A stretch of DNA of 64,000 nucleotides from Williamsia maris (GTDB taxonomy: Bacteria; Actinomycetota; Actinomycetes; Mycobacteriales; Mycobacteriaceae), in the NCBI RefSeq assembly GCF_024171815.1, contig NZ_JAMTCJ010000002.1, positions 806,001 to 870,000 of the forward strand, read 5' to 3'. The position numbers were made by a program, and so were the translations under genes. Under the pieces are notes generated by a model. The model was not told the origin of the DNA, did no database searches, and saw only the letters and a list, made by a program, of their open reading frames with translations. Numbering within the stretch: the stretch's first letter is position 1; each line of letters opens with the position of its first letter. Shown piece by piece: positions 16,962 to 24,833 of the stretch.

Positions 16962-18971
16962 ATGTCCACTTATATCGTCACCGGTGCGACCGGCTTTCTC
17001 GGTCGCCGAGTGGTCGCCCGCCTGCTCGAACGCGAACCCGCGGCGCAGGTCTACGCGCTCGTGCGAGCGTCGTCGGTCCCGCGGATCGAGCGACTCGCAG
17101 CATCCTGGCTCGGCGGTGACCGCGTCACCCCGCTCGTGGGTGACCTGACCCAGCCCGGGCTGGGCCTGGGGGAGGACACCCCGGACGCCGACCACATCAT
17201 CCACCTGGGCGCGGTCTACGACATGACCGCCAGCGCAGCCGATTCCGAGGCCGCCAACGTCAACGGCACCCGCGCGGTCATCGACCTCGCGCTGCGTCTC
17301 GACGCCACGCTGCACCACGTGTCGTCGGTCGCGGTGGCCGGCGACCACGTCGGACCGTTCACCGAGGACGATTTCGACCTCGGGCAGGGGTTGCCGTCGC
17401 CGTACCACAGCACCAAGTTCACGGCCGAGAAGATGGTCCGCGAGGCCGACGGCCTGCGGTGGCGGGTGTACCGCCCGGCGATCGTCGTCGGCGACTCGGT
17501 GACCGGCGAGATGGACAAGATCGACGGACCCTATTACTTCTTCACCGCGCTGCGGCTGCTCGGAGCGCTTCCGTCGCTGCTCCCGACGCTGGTCCCCGAG
17601 ATCGGCAATTCCAACGTGGTCCCGGTCGACTACGTCGCCGCGGCGATGGTCGAGCTGGTCCACGGTGACGACCTCGACGGCCGCGCGTTCCACCTGGTCA
17701 ACCCGCGTCCCCAGTCGACACGCGAGATCTACGGCGCGCTCGCGGCCGCGGCAGGCGCCCCGATGGCCGTCGGTTCGGTACCGGAGGCGATTGCGGGTCC
17801 GGCCCTGCGGCTGAGCGAACTGCCCGGACTGAAGATCGCCCGCGACCTGGTGCTCGACCAGCTCGGTGTGCCACCGGTGGTCATCGACCACCTGACCTTC
17901 CCGTCGGTCTTCACCTCGAAGGAGACGCAGAAGGCGTTGGCGGGCAGCGGTTTGTCGGTGCCCGAGTTCACCGATTACGCCGATGTCCTGTGGGAGTACT
18001 GGTACGACAACCTCGACCCGAACCGTGCGCGGCGCCCCAATCCCGCGGGTGAGCTCGCCGGTCGTCGGGTGATGATCACCGGCGGCTCGTCGGGCATCGG
18101 ACTGGCCACCGCCCACAAGGCGGCCAAACGAGGCGCGCGCGTCATCCTGGTGGCGCGTGGCGTCGAGGACCTCGAGACCGCGGTGGCGGAGATCCGCGCC
18201 GAGGGCGGTGACGCCCACGGCTACCCGTGCGACATCACCGACACCGAGTCGGTCGACACGATGGTGAAAACCGTTCTGGACGAACATGATCACATCGATT
18301 ACCTGGTGAACAACGCCGGCCGCTCGATCCGACGCGGGATCGTGCGATCCACCGATCGGATGCACGACTTCGAACGCACCATGTCGGTCAACTACTTCGG
18401 TGCCGTCCGGCTCGTGCTGGCGCTGCTGCCGAGCATGCGGGAGCGACGGTTCGGGCACATCGTCAACATCTCGTCGATCGGTGTGCAGACCAAGGTCCCG
18501 CGTTTCTCCGCCTACGTCGCGAGCAAGGCCGCGCTCGATGCGTTCAGTGACGTCATCGCCTCGGAGGTCCACGACGACGGCATCACATTCACCTCGATCA
18601 AGATGCCGCTCGTGCGGACGCCGATGATCGCACCGACCACGATCTACCAGTCGATGCCGACGTCATCGCCGGATGATGCTGCGCAGATGGTGATCCGGGC
18701 GATGGAGAAGCGTCCGGTCCGCATCGACACCCCGGTGGGCACCATCGCGGAGTTCACCGGACTGTTCGCGCCGCGGTTCAAGAACGCCCTGCTGCACCAG
18801 GCCTACCGGCTGTTCCCGGAATCCAGTGCGGCCAAGGGTGAGGCGCCCGATCCGGCCACCGAGACCGACCGGGCGAAGTCGAAGTCACCAGTGCCGATGA
18901 ACCTGCAGAACGCGGGACTTCCGAAGTCCGCCAAGCGCATCGCGCGATTGGTGCCCGGCGTCTACTGGTGA
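16962..18971 (+). CDS. Two-domain reductase: extended SDR (fatty acyl reductase-like) fused to classical SDR
   Basis: A 669-residue fusion. Residues 1-360 form an extended-SDR, male-sterility-type domain (TGATGFLGRR at 6-15, catalytic YHSTK at about 149, YRPAIVVGDS). Residues 365-600 form a classical SDR (GGSSGIG, NNAGRS, SSIGVQ, YVASK). The layout and length match mycobacterial acyl-CoA reductases such as AcrA1 (Rv3391), which reduce fatty acyl thioesters to aldehyde or alcohol. I took the ATG at 16962 because GGAGGT precedes it; an in-frame ATG 12 codons upstream has no ribosome site. The C-terminus ends LVPGVYW, shared with that family. Likely roles are wax ester or alcohol formation. The 3' end overlaps the convergent methyltransferase gene by 10 bases. 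Confidence 0.85.
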   Translation: MSTYIVTGATGFLGRRVVARLLEREPAAQVYALVRASSVPRIERLAASWLGGDRVTPLVGDLTQPGLGLGEDTPDADHIIHLGAVYDMTASAADSEAANVNGTRAVIDLALRLDATLHHVSSVAVAGDHVGPFTEDDFDLGQGLPSPYHSTKFTAEKMVREADGLRWRVYRPAIVVGDSVTGEMDKIDGPYYFFTALRLLGALPSLLPTLVPEIGNSNVVPVDYVAAAMVELVHGDDLDGRAFHLVNPRPQSTREIYGALAAAAGAPMAVGSVPEAIAGPALRLSELPGLKIARDLVLDQLGVPPVVIDHLTFPSVFTSKETQKALAGSGLSVPEFTDYADVLWEYWYDNLDPNRARRPNPAGELAGRRVMITGGSSGIGLATAHKAAKRGARVILVARGVEDLETAVAEIRAEGGDAHGYPCDITDTESVDTMVKTVLDEHDHIDYLVNNAGRSIRRGIVRSTDRMHDFERTMSVNYFGAVRLVLALLPSMRERRFGHIVNISSIGVQTKVPRFSAYVASKAALDAFSDVIASEVHDDGITFTSIKMPLVRTPMIAPTTIYQSMPTSSPDDAAQMVIRAMEKRPVRIDTPVGTIAEFTGLFAPRFKNALLHQAYRLFPESSAAKGEAPDPATETDRAKSKSPVPMNLQNAGLPKSAKRIARLVPGVYW

Positions 18972-19624
18972 TCGTCGGTGCCGACCCGCCGTGTCGCCCG
19001 CACGACCACGTCATGCAGCGTCCCGGAGTGTCCGTGACCACCACCGGTGGTCCGGGTGCGGTCGGCGGCCGTCTCGACCTGCCAGATCGACGGGTCGAGA
19101 CGACTCGTGATGCCCTCGACCGTCGCGGTCGCCTCGTGCGGTGGGTGATCGGTCCCATCGGGTGAACCGTGGCCGTGGCCGTGGTCGCCACTACGGTGAC
19201 CCACGATGAGAAGGCTGCCGCCGGGGGCCACCCACTGCGCCAGGCGGAGGTAGAACTCGAGCTGCGGGGTCGCCGGGTGGGCGTAGTTCGTCATCACCAG
19301 ATCCCAGCGCTGCGACGGCTCCCACGCACTCGCGTCGGCCTCGATCCAGCTGACCCGCTCCGACACCGCTGCGGCACGGGCGCGGTCGTCGGCTGCCGCG
19401 AGAGCGGTCGCGGAGATGTCGACGCCGGTGACCTCCCAGCCCTGGCCGGCGAGCCAGATGGCCTCGGCGCCCACGCCGCACCCGGCGTCGAGCGCCGTTC
19501 CCGGGGTCAGATCGCGGGTCTCGTCGACGACGTACGGGTTGGCGGGTGGGACGCGCGAGGGCTCGGTGGGCAGCGGGGACTCGCGCCAGTGGCGTTCCCA
19601 GTAGGTCTGATCGAAGTCATGCAC
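18962..19624 (-). CDS. Class I SAM-dependent methyltransferase with His/Gly-rich segment
   Basis: A 220-residue Rossmann-fold methyltransferase. Motif I is ALDAGCGVGAEAIWLA (residues ~44-59), motif II is GVDISATALAAA, and DLVMTNYAHP stands at motif IV. The pattern resembles thiopurine/tellurite-resistance-type methyltransferases. A striking insertion near the C-terminus is rich in His and Gly (GDHGHGHGSPDGTDHPPHE, with a second GGGHGHSGTLHD), which could bind metal. I chose GTG at 19624 (VHDFDQTYWERHW). The frame is open to 19738, but the extension has no ribosome site and overlaps surE. The gene is convergent with the acyl reductase. The substrate is unknown. Confidence 0.78.
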   Translation of the reverse strand: MHDFDQTYWERHWRESPLPTEPSRVPPANPYVVDETRDLTPGTALDAGCGVGAEAIWLAGQGWEVTGVDISATALAAADDRARAAAVSERVSWIEADASAWEPSQRWDLVMTNYAHPATPQLEFYLRLAQWVAPGGSLLIVGHRSGDHGHGHGSPDGTDHPPHEATATVEGITSRLDPSIWQVETAADRTRTTGGGHGHSGTLHDVVVRATRRVGTDDHQ

Positions 19625-19688
19625 AGCACCGAGCGTGCCGCCGCGCGCACGCGAGAGCAACCTTGTTTGCTGTTTCGGCAAAAAGGGG

Positions 19689-20474
19689 TCAGAGCGACAG
19701 GTCGGCGGCGGCCACACGTCGGAGGTGGGCCGCGACACTGTCGTCGAGCAGACCGGTCACCGCCACCGCACTCAGACTGATCAGTCCGGACTTGACCGCC
19801 GCCGTGTCGGTGCCCTCCCCGGCGGGTGGACCCACGGCGAAGGTCAGCGTGAACTCGGTGTCGTCCTCCCCGGCGCTGTATCCCATGCGGCCCATCGGGA
19901 GTCGGTCGGCGTGGGTCGCGGCGAACTCCGGCGTCCGCTCGTGGTCGGGAGCGGGGACGTTCACGTTCAGGACGGTTCCCTCGTGGACGAGATCCGCCGG
20001 GGTGCCCCAGTCGAGGAGGGCCACCGTGACGCGCGTGGTGGTGTCGAAGTCGGCGAGTTCTGCGGTGTGGTCCCAGGCGAGGTCGGTGGAGACCGCGATG
20101 GCGGGGACGCCGAAACTGGTGGCGCAGACGGCTGCGCCGACCGTGCCCGAGAAGTGCACGGCCTGACCGGCGTTCGCGCCCGCGTTGGCGCCGGAGATCA
20201 CGATGTCGGGTGGGGTCTCGGACAGGACGTGGGACAGCCCGAAGATCACCGAGTCCGCCGGTGAGCCCGACACGGCCCAGACGTTGTCGTGTCCCTCTGC
20301 CGGCACGACGGTGAGCTTGCCGGTGGCGCCGATGCGGGCGCTCGCACCGCTCTGGTTCTCGGCCGGCGCGATGGTGAACACCTCATGGCCCGCGGCGCGC
20401 AGCCCCGCCTCCAGGGCGCGGATACCGGGGGCGGCCCACCCGTCGTCGTTGGTCAACAGGATCCGCAGGCTCAT
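19689..20474 (-). CDS. surE: 5'/3'-nucleotidase SurE
   Basis: A 261-residue SurE-family phosphatase that dephosphorylates nucleoside 5'- and 3'-monophosphates and is often linked to stationary-phase survival. The metal-binding acidic pair is TNDDG at residues 8-12. The further conserved blocks IAPAENQSGAS (Ser/Asn ligands), VSGSPADSV and ISGANAGANAG are all present, as is VPAIAVSTDLA. Length fits the family. It lies 64 bases upstream of the methyltransferase start on the same strand. The usual partner gene pcm is not adjacent. Confidence 0.93.
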   Translation of the reverse strand: MSLRILLTNDDGWAAPGIRALEAGLRAAGHEVFTIAPAENQSGASARIGATGKLTVVPAEGHDNVWAVSGSPADSVIFGLSHVLSETPPDIVISGANAGANAGQAVHFSGTVGAAVCATSFGVPAIAVSTDLAWDHTAELADFDTTTRVTVALLDWGTPADLVHEGTVLNVNVPAPDHERTPEFAATHADRLPMGRMGYSAGEDDTEFTLTFAVGPPAGEGTDTAAVKSGLISLSAVAVTGLLDDSVAAHLRRVAAADLSL

Positions 20475-20611
20475 GGTCCCCGACGCTAGCCGACGCCCGC
20501 GCCGACCCGACGTCGTGCCGGGACGGGCCGGGGCGACGAAACCCCCGCGGATTCGCGCATGCGGATACGATGACCGCGAACAACCGCAGATGCGACGACA
20601 ACGAGGGTGAG

Positions 20612-21031
20612 ATGACCCAGATCAGGATCCGCCGGGCAGCTGAGCTGCTCGGGGTCAGCGACGACACCGTGCGGCGCTGGGTCGCCGGCGGCGAGTTGAA
20701 CGGCGGAACCGACACGTCCGGCAGGGCCGTCGTGGACGGTGCGCAGCTGGCGGAGCTCGCTCGTGATCGGGCGCCCGAGCCGGCCGCAGACGGCATCGGC
20801 GTGGAGCGCTCGGCCCGCAACCGGTTCGTCGGCCTGGTGACCGCGGTCCGCTCCGACCCCGTCATGTCGCAGGTGACCATGCAGTGCGGACCCTTCGAGG
20901 TCACGTCGCTGATGAGCACCGACGCCGTCGGTGATCTGGACCTGCGGGTCGGTGTCGTCGCCACCGCGGTCGTCAAGGCCACCACCGTCATCGTCGAACG
21001 ACCGGACACATCCACGAAAGAGGACCAATGA
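20612..21031 (+). CDS. Molybdopterin-binding (Mop/TOBE) protein with N-terminal helix-turn-helix
   Basis: A 139-residue protein with a MerR/excisionase-like HTH (residues ~1-45, RIRRAAELLGVSDDTVRRWV) followed by a Mop-type molybdate-binding domain (about 70-133: SARNRFVGLVTAVRSDPVMS, VGVVATAVVKATTVIVE). It probably senses or buffers molybdate and regulates the operon. The ATG at 20612 follows GAGGGTGAG. An ATG at 20570 lies inside a likely -10 box (TACGAT, 20566-20571) and is rejected as start. The stop overlaps modA (ATGA), making it the first gene of a modA-modB-modC operon. Confidence 0.83.
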   Translation: MTQIRIRRAAELLGVSDDTVRRWVAGGELNGGTDTSGRAVVDGAQLAELARDRAPEPAADGIGVERSARNRFVGLVTAVRSDPVMSQVTMQCGPFEVTSLMSTDAVGDLDLRVGVVATAVVKATTVIVERPDTSTKEDQ

Positions 21032-21858
21032 CAGCGTCATTCACCACGCCACCACTCATCCGGATTGCCGCACTGGTGGGCGTCGTGGCCGCAGGTGTCG
21101 CACTGACCGCCGGGTGCTCGTCGGACTCCGACAGCGCCGACGGCACGCCGGGCGCCTCGGGCTCCGCCGGTGCGAGTTCGTCGGTCGCGTCGTCGACGAC
21201 GCTGTCGGTGTTCGCGGCGGCCTCCCTGAAGAAGGGCTTCACCGAGATCGCCGACGACTACATGAAGGCGCATCCCGAGGTCACGGTGAAGCTGAACTTC
21301 GACGGGTCGTCGTCGCTGGTCACCCAGATCAAGCAGGGCGCGACCGCCGACGTGATCGCCACCGCCGACCAGAAGACCATGACGAGCCTCGGCGACCAGG
21401 CCGTCGATCCGCAGATCTTCGCGAAGAACGTGTTGACGATCATCACCGCGCCGGGCAACCCGAAGAAGATCACCTCGGTGGCCGACCTGGCGAAGCCGGG
21501 CGTCACCACCGTGCTGTGCGCGGTCGCGGTCCCGTGCGGCAACGCCGCCGCCCAGGTGGAGCGCAACGCCGGCGTCGACATCACACCGGCCAGCGAGGAG
21601 ACCGCCGTGACCGGCGTGGTCTCCAAGGTGACCTCGGGCCAGGCCGACGCCGGTCTGGTCTACACCTCCGACGCGAAAGCGGCGGGGTCGAAGGTCGCCA
21701 CGGTCGGCGACCCCGCGTTCGCGTCGGTGGTCAACTCGTACCCGATCGCGACCGTCAAGGACTCGAAGAACACCGGCGCCGCGGCGACGTTCATCCAGGA
21801 AGTGCTGGGCACCACCGGGACCGGAGTGCTCCAGGGTCTGGGGTTCGGCGCGAAGTGA
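21028..21858 (+). CDS. modA: Molybdate ABC transporter substrate-binding lipoprotein ModA
   Basis: A 276-residue extracytoplasmic binding protein for molybdate/tungstate. A lipoprotein signal peptide covers residues 1-29 with the lipobox LTAGC (Cys30), followed by a Ser-rich linker. The mature domain has the ModA pattern: LSVFAAASLKKGFTEIADDY, FDGSSSLVTQIKQGATADVI, ATADQKTM, CAVAVPCGNAAAQV and SGQADAGLVYTSDAKAAG. It overlaps the upstream Mop-HTH gene by four bases and lies 10 bases before modB. Molybdate uptake would supply molybdenum cofactor enzymes. Confidence 0.95.
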   Translation: MTASFTTPPLIRIAALVGVVAAGVALTAGCSSDSDSADGTPGASGSAGASSSVASSTTLSVFAAASLKKGFTEIADDYMKAHPEVTVKLNFDGSSSLVTQIKQGATADVIATADQKTMTSLGDQAVDPQIFAKNVLTIITAPGNPKKITSVADLAKPGVTTVLCAVAVPCGNAAAQVERNAGVDITPASEETAVTGVVSKVTSGQADAGLVYTSDAKAAGSKVATVGDPAFASVVNSYPIATVKDSKNTGAAATFIQEVLGTTGTGVLQGLGFGAK

Positions 21859-21868
21859 CGCCCCCGCA

Positions 21869-22678
21869 TTGACGTCGCAGTCGGGTCTCCGACCGGTACC
21901 ACCGTGGCTCTACGTGCCCGCCGTCCTCGGGTTCGCGCTCATCATCATCCCGCCGATCGCGCTGGCGCAGCGCATGCCGTGGGACGACTTCTGGGGCTCG
22001 ATCACCTCGGAGGCGTCGCTGCAGGCCCTCGGGCTGAGTCTGCGCACCGCCGGCGCGAGCACGATCGCCTGCATCCTCATCGGCGTGCCGATGGCGACAA
22101 TCTTCGCCCGCAGCGACGGAATGGTGTTGCGCGTCATCAGGTCCGCGGTGTTGCTGCCGCTGGTCCTGCCGCCCGTGGTCGGCGGTATCGCGCTGCTGTA
22201 CGCGTTCGGGCGCAAGGGCCTCATCGGTGAGCACCTCACCGTCTGGGGCATCGACATCGCCTTCTCGACCACCGCGGTGGTGCTCGCCCAGACCTTTGTC
22301 GCCCTGCCGTTCCTGGTGATCAGTGTCGAAGGGGCGCTGCGGGTCTCGGGTTCGTCGTACGAGCAGGTCGCGGCCACCCTGGGCGCCGGACCGACCCGCA
22401 CCCTGCTCACGGTGACCCTGCCGCTGGTCTTCCCGGCCGTGCTGTCCGGGGTGGTGCTGGCTTTCGCGCGGGCCATGGGGGAGTTCGGTGCGACGATCAC
22501 CTTCGCGGGGAACTCACCCGGCGTGACGCAGACCGCGCCGCTGAAGATCTACGTCGACGAGATCAGCGACCCGCAGCAGGCGCTGCCGCTCGCGCTCGTG
22601 CTGGTGGTCCTCGCGTTGGTCGTCGTCGTGGCTGTCCACCTACGGCGTCCCGGACAGCGACGAACGGCCGCGGTGTGA
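21869..22678 (+). CDS. modB: Molybdate ABC transporter permease ModB
   Basis: A 269-residue inner-membrane permease with about six helices. The EAA-type coupling loop is VAATLGAGPTRTLLTVTLPL (about residues 170-190), followed by ARAMGEFGATITFAGN, both hallmarks of ModB/CysT-type permeases. It starts at TTG 21869 (TTG ACG TCG CAG), 10 bases after modA; no better start is in frame nearby, and the start codon is the weakest in the operon. Its last four bases overlap the GTG start of modC. Confidence 0.93.
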   Translation: MTSQSGLRPVPPWLYVPAVLGFALIIIPPIALAQRMPWDDFWGSITSEASLQALGLSLRTAGASTIACILIGVPMATIFARSDGMVLRVIRSAVLLPLVLPPVVGGIALLYAFGRKGLIGEHLTVWGIDIAFSTTAVVLAQTFVALPFLVISVEGALRVSGSSYEQVAATLGAGPTRTLLTVTLPLVFPAVLSGVVLAFARAMGEFGATITFAGNSPGVTQTAPLKIYVDEISDPQQALPLALVLVVLALVVVVAVHLRRPGQRRTAAV

Positions 22679-23757
22679 GCACCGGTCTGAGCGCGGTTCT
22701 GCAGCTCGGTGTCCCGGCTGTCGATGTCGACTTCGAGGCGCCCGCGGGGGCCACGGTCGCGGTGCTCGGTCCCAACGGTGCGGGCAAGAGCAGTGTCCTG
22801 AACCTGCTGGCCGGACTCCTCCGCCCCGACTCCGCGACGGTGCGTGTGGGCGATCGGGTGCTCGTGGACGACTCGACCTTCGTCGCCCCGCACCGACGGT
22901 CCGTGGCGCTGCTCTCCCAACAGGCTCGACTGTTCCCGCACATGACGGTTCGTCAGAACATCGCGTTCGCACCGTCGGCCGCTCGCGTCGGGCGGACCGA
23001 GGTACGCAGGCGGACCGAGGACTGGATGGCGGCGGTCGATGTGGTGGACCTGGCCGACCGCAAACCGGCGCAGCTCTCCGGCGGTCAGGCGCAGCGGGTC
23101 GCGGTGGCACGGGCACTCGCCGCCGACCCCGAGGTGCTGCTCCTCGATGAGCCGTTCGCCGCACTCGACGTCGATGTCGCCGCGAGATTGCGGACGCTGG
23201 TCGGGGAGGTGCTGACCGACCGCCGACGCATCACGCTGTTCGTCACGCACGACATCGTCGATGCGGTGAGTCTCGCCGACACCGCGTTCGTGATGTCGGG
23301 GGGCCGGATCGTCGACCGCGGCCCTGTGCGCGACGTCCTCGCGAATCCGGTCAACGACTTCGCCGCGCGGCTGGCCGGCCTCAACCTCGTCGGCGGACTG
23401 TGGCGGTCGGATCACGTTGCGGGTGAGGGCGTCACGGTCGTCGGTGAGCCGGCGCACGGGGTGCGGGTCGGCGAGCCGGTGCTGGCTGCGTTCGCCCCGC
23501 GGTCGGTCGCCGTCTTCCGGGAGAAGCCGCATGGCAGTCCGCGCAACGTGTTCGCGGGTGTCGTTGCCCAGGTGGTCCCGCACGGTGATCGAGCGTTGGC
23601 CCGCGTCGAGTGTGCGGCGATCACGATCGCCGCCGAGCTGACCTGGGCGGCGGTCGCCGACCTCGGGCTGACCGCGGGGACACCCGTACATCTCGCGGTC
23701 AAGGCCTCCGAGGTGACCGTCTACCCGTCGAGGTCGTCCCCGACGTGGTCGGCCTGA
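22675..23757 (+). CDS. modC: Molybdate ABC transporter ATP-binding protein ModC
   Basis: A 360-residue ATPase of the molybdate importer. Walker A is GPNGAGKSS (residues 32-40), the signature LSGGQAQR, Walker B LLLDEPFAALD and the H-loop LFVTHDIVDAVSL. After about residue 290 comes a C-terminal TOBE/Mop domain (NVFAGVVAQVVPHG, VHLAVKASEVTVYPS) that binds oxyanion and regulates activity. The start is GTG 22675, overlapping modB. It ends convergently with the adenylate cyclase gene (20 bases apart). Confidence 0.94.
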   Translation: MSTGLSAVLQLGVPAVDVDFEAPAGATVAVLGPNGAGKSSVLNLLAGLLRPDSATVRVGDRVLVDDSTFVAPHRRSVALLSQQARLFPHMTVRQNIAFAPSAARVGRTEVRRRTEDWMAAVDVVDLADRKPAQLSGGQAQRVAVARALAADPEVLLLDEPFAALDVDVAARLRTLVGEVLTDRRRITLFVTHDIVDAVSLADTAFVMSGGRIVDRGPVRDVLANPVNDFAARLAGLNLVGGLWRSDHVAGEGVTVVGEPAHGVRVGEPVLAAFAPRSVAVFREKPHGSPRNVFAGVVAQVVPHGDRALARVECAAITIAAELTWAAVADLGLTAGTPVHLAVKASEVTVYPSRSSPTWSA

Positions 23758-23777
23758 ACATCGCCGACGTGGTCGGT

Positions 23778-24833
23778 CTACTCGTCCGAGTCGGCCTTGC
23801 GGTTGTACTCGATGACGCGGGCCTTGAGGTGGCGGTATCCGCGCACGCTCAGTGAGCCGATCGACTTGAAGAAGAAGCGGTCGTCGTCGACCGCGTCGGC
23901 GAAGGTGGCGTCGCACAGCGAGCTCCCGGGCCGCGCGGATCCGGTGAGGCGGGCCGCGATGTTGACGGGTTCGCCGAAGACGTCGCCGAAACGGGTGAGG
24001 ACGCGTCCATAGGCGAGACCGACTCGCAGCGGCGGGATCTCGTCACGGTCGGACAGCGAGTGCAACTCGAGGCCGATGAGCGTTGCCTCGGTGGGGTCGT
24101 CGGCGGTGAACATCACCGCGTCGCCCAATGTCTTCACGATCTGACCGCCGTGCCGGGCGATGATGTCGTTGGCGTTGACCTCGAACGACTCCAGCAGTCC
24201 GTTGAGCTCGTGCATGCCGATCTTCCGCGACAGGCTCGTGTAACCGACGATGTCGCAGAACCCGACCACCAGCACATGGCCCTCACCCTCGTCGCCGCTG
24301 CGCGCGGCGTTGAGGTTGCGCAGGGACGCCGCGAGGTGTCGCCGCCAGATCAGCGTCTGCACCCGCCCCATCGCGAGCGCCATCTGCGCGAGGCTGGCGT
24401 CGAAATCGGGGTCGCGGTCGAGTTCGTCGAGACGATAGGCCTGCCAGTCGGCCAGCCGCGACATGGTCTGTCCGATGGTGCGGGCCGCCGCGACCGCCGA
24501 GCCCTGCGGTGCGGACCGGTAGGCGACGATCACCAGACCCATCGCGGAGAGGTCGTCCTCGGTGAAGATGGCCTCGTCGCGGGAGTCGTGGGCGAAACCG
24601 AAGGCCCGCCAGATCTCGTCCGCCAGTTCGCGGTCGATGTCGAGCTCGCTGACCGCCTGGTCACGGGTGAACATCCGCGGACCGCCGAGCAACACCTCCT
24701 CGACCTTGCTCAACTGGTCGTCGGACGGCCCGGTGTCGGGTCGGTCCGGGACATCGGCCCGGTTGGTCGACGGGGCCGGGGACAGCCGATCGAGTGCTGC
24801 GGCGTCGTCGGAGGTGGATTCAGGGCCGGTCAC
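23778..24833 (-). CDS. Class III adenylate cyclase with N-terminal regulatory domain
   Basis: A 351-residue cytosolic adenylate cyclase. The catalytic domain is at about residues 185-345. It has a metal-binding Asp in VVGFCDIVGYTSLS, the substrate-specifying Lys with the second metal Asp in GQIVKTLGDAVMF, an Asp in GDVFGEPVN, and the transition-state Asn and Arg in VNIAARL. All key residues for ATP cyclisation are present. The N-terminal half (DQLSKVEEVLLGG, TRDQAVSELDID) matches the autoinhibitory domain of mycobacterial cyclases of the Rv1264/Rv2212 type, where pH or lipid controls activity. GTG 24833 overlaps the stop of the TetR gene (GTGA). The pair is divergent from fadAB, suggesting cAMP and fatty-acid control are linked. 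Confidence 0.87.
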   Translation of the reverse strand: MTGPESTSDDAAALDRLSPAPSTNRADVPDRPDTGPSDDQLSKVEEVLLGGPRMFTRDQAVSELDIDRELADEIWRAFGFAHDSRDEAIFTEDDLSAMGLVIVAYRSAPQGSAVAAARTIGQTMSRLADWQAYRLDELDRDPDFDASLAQMALAMGRVQTLIWRRHLAASLRNLNAARSGDEGEGHVLVVGFCDIVGYTSLSRKIGMHELNGLLESFEVNANDIIARHGGQIVKTLGDAVMFTADDPTEATLIGLELHSLSDRDEIPPLRVGLAYGRVLTRFGDVFGEPVNIAARLTGSARPGSSLCDATFADAVDDDRFFFKSIGSLSVRGYRHLKARVIEYNRKADSDE

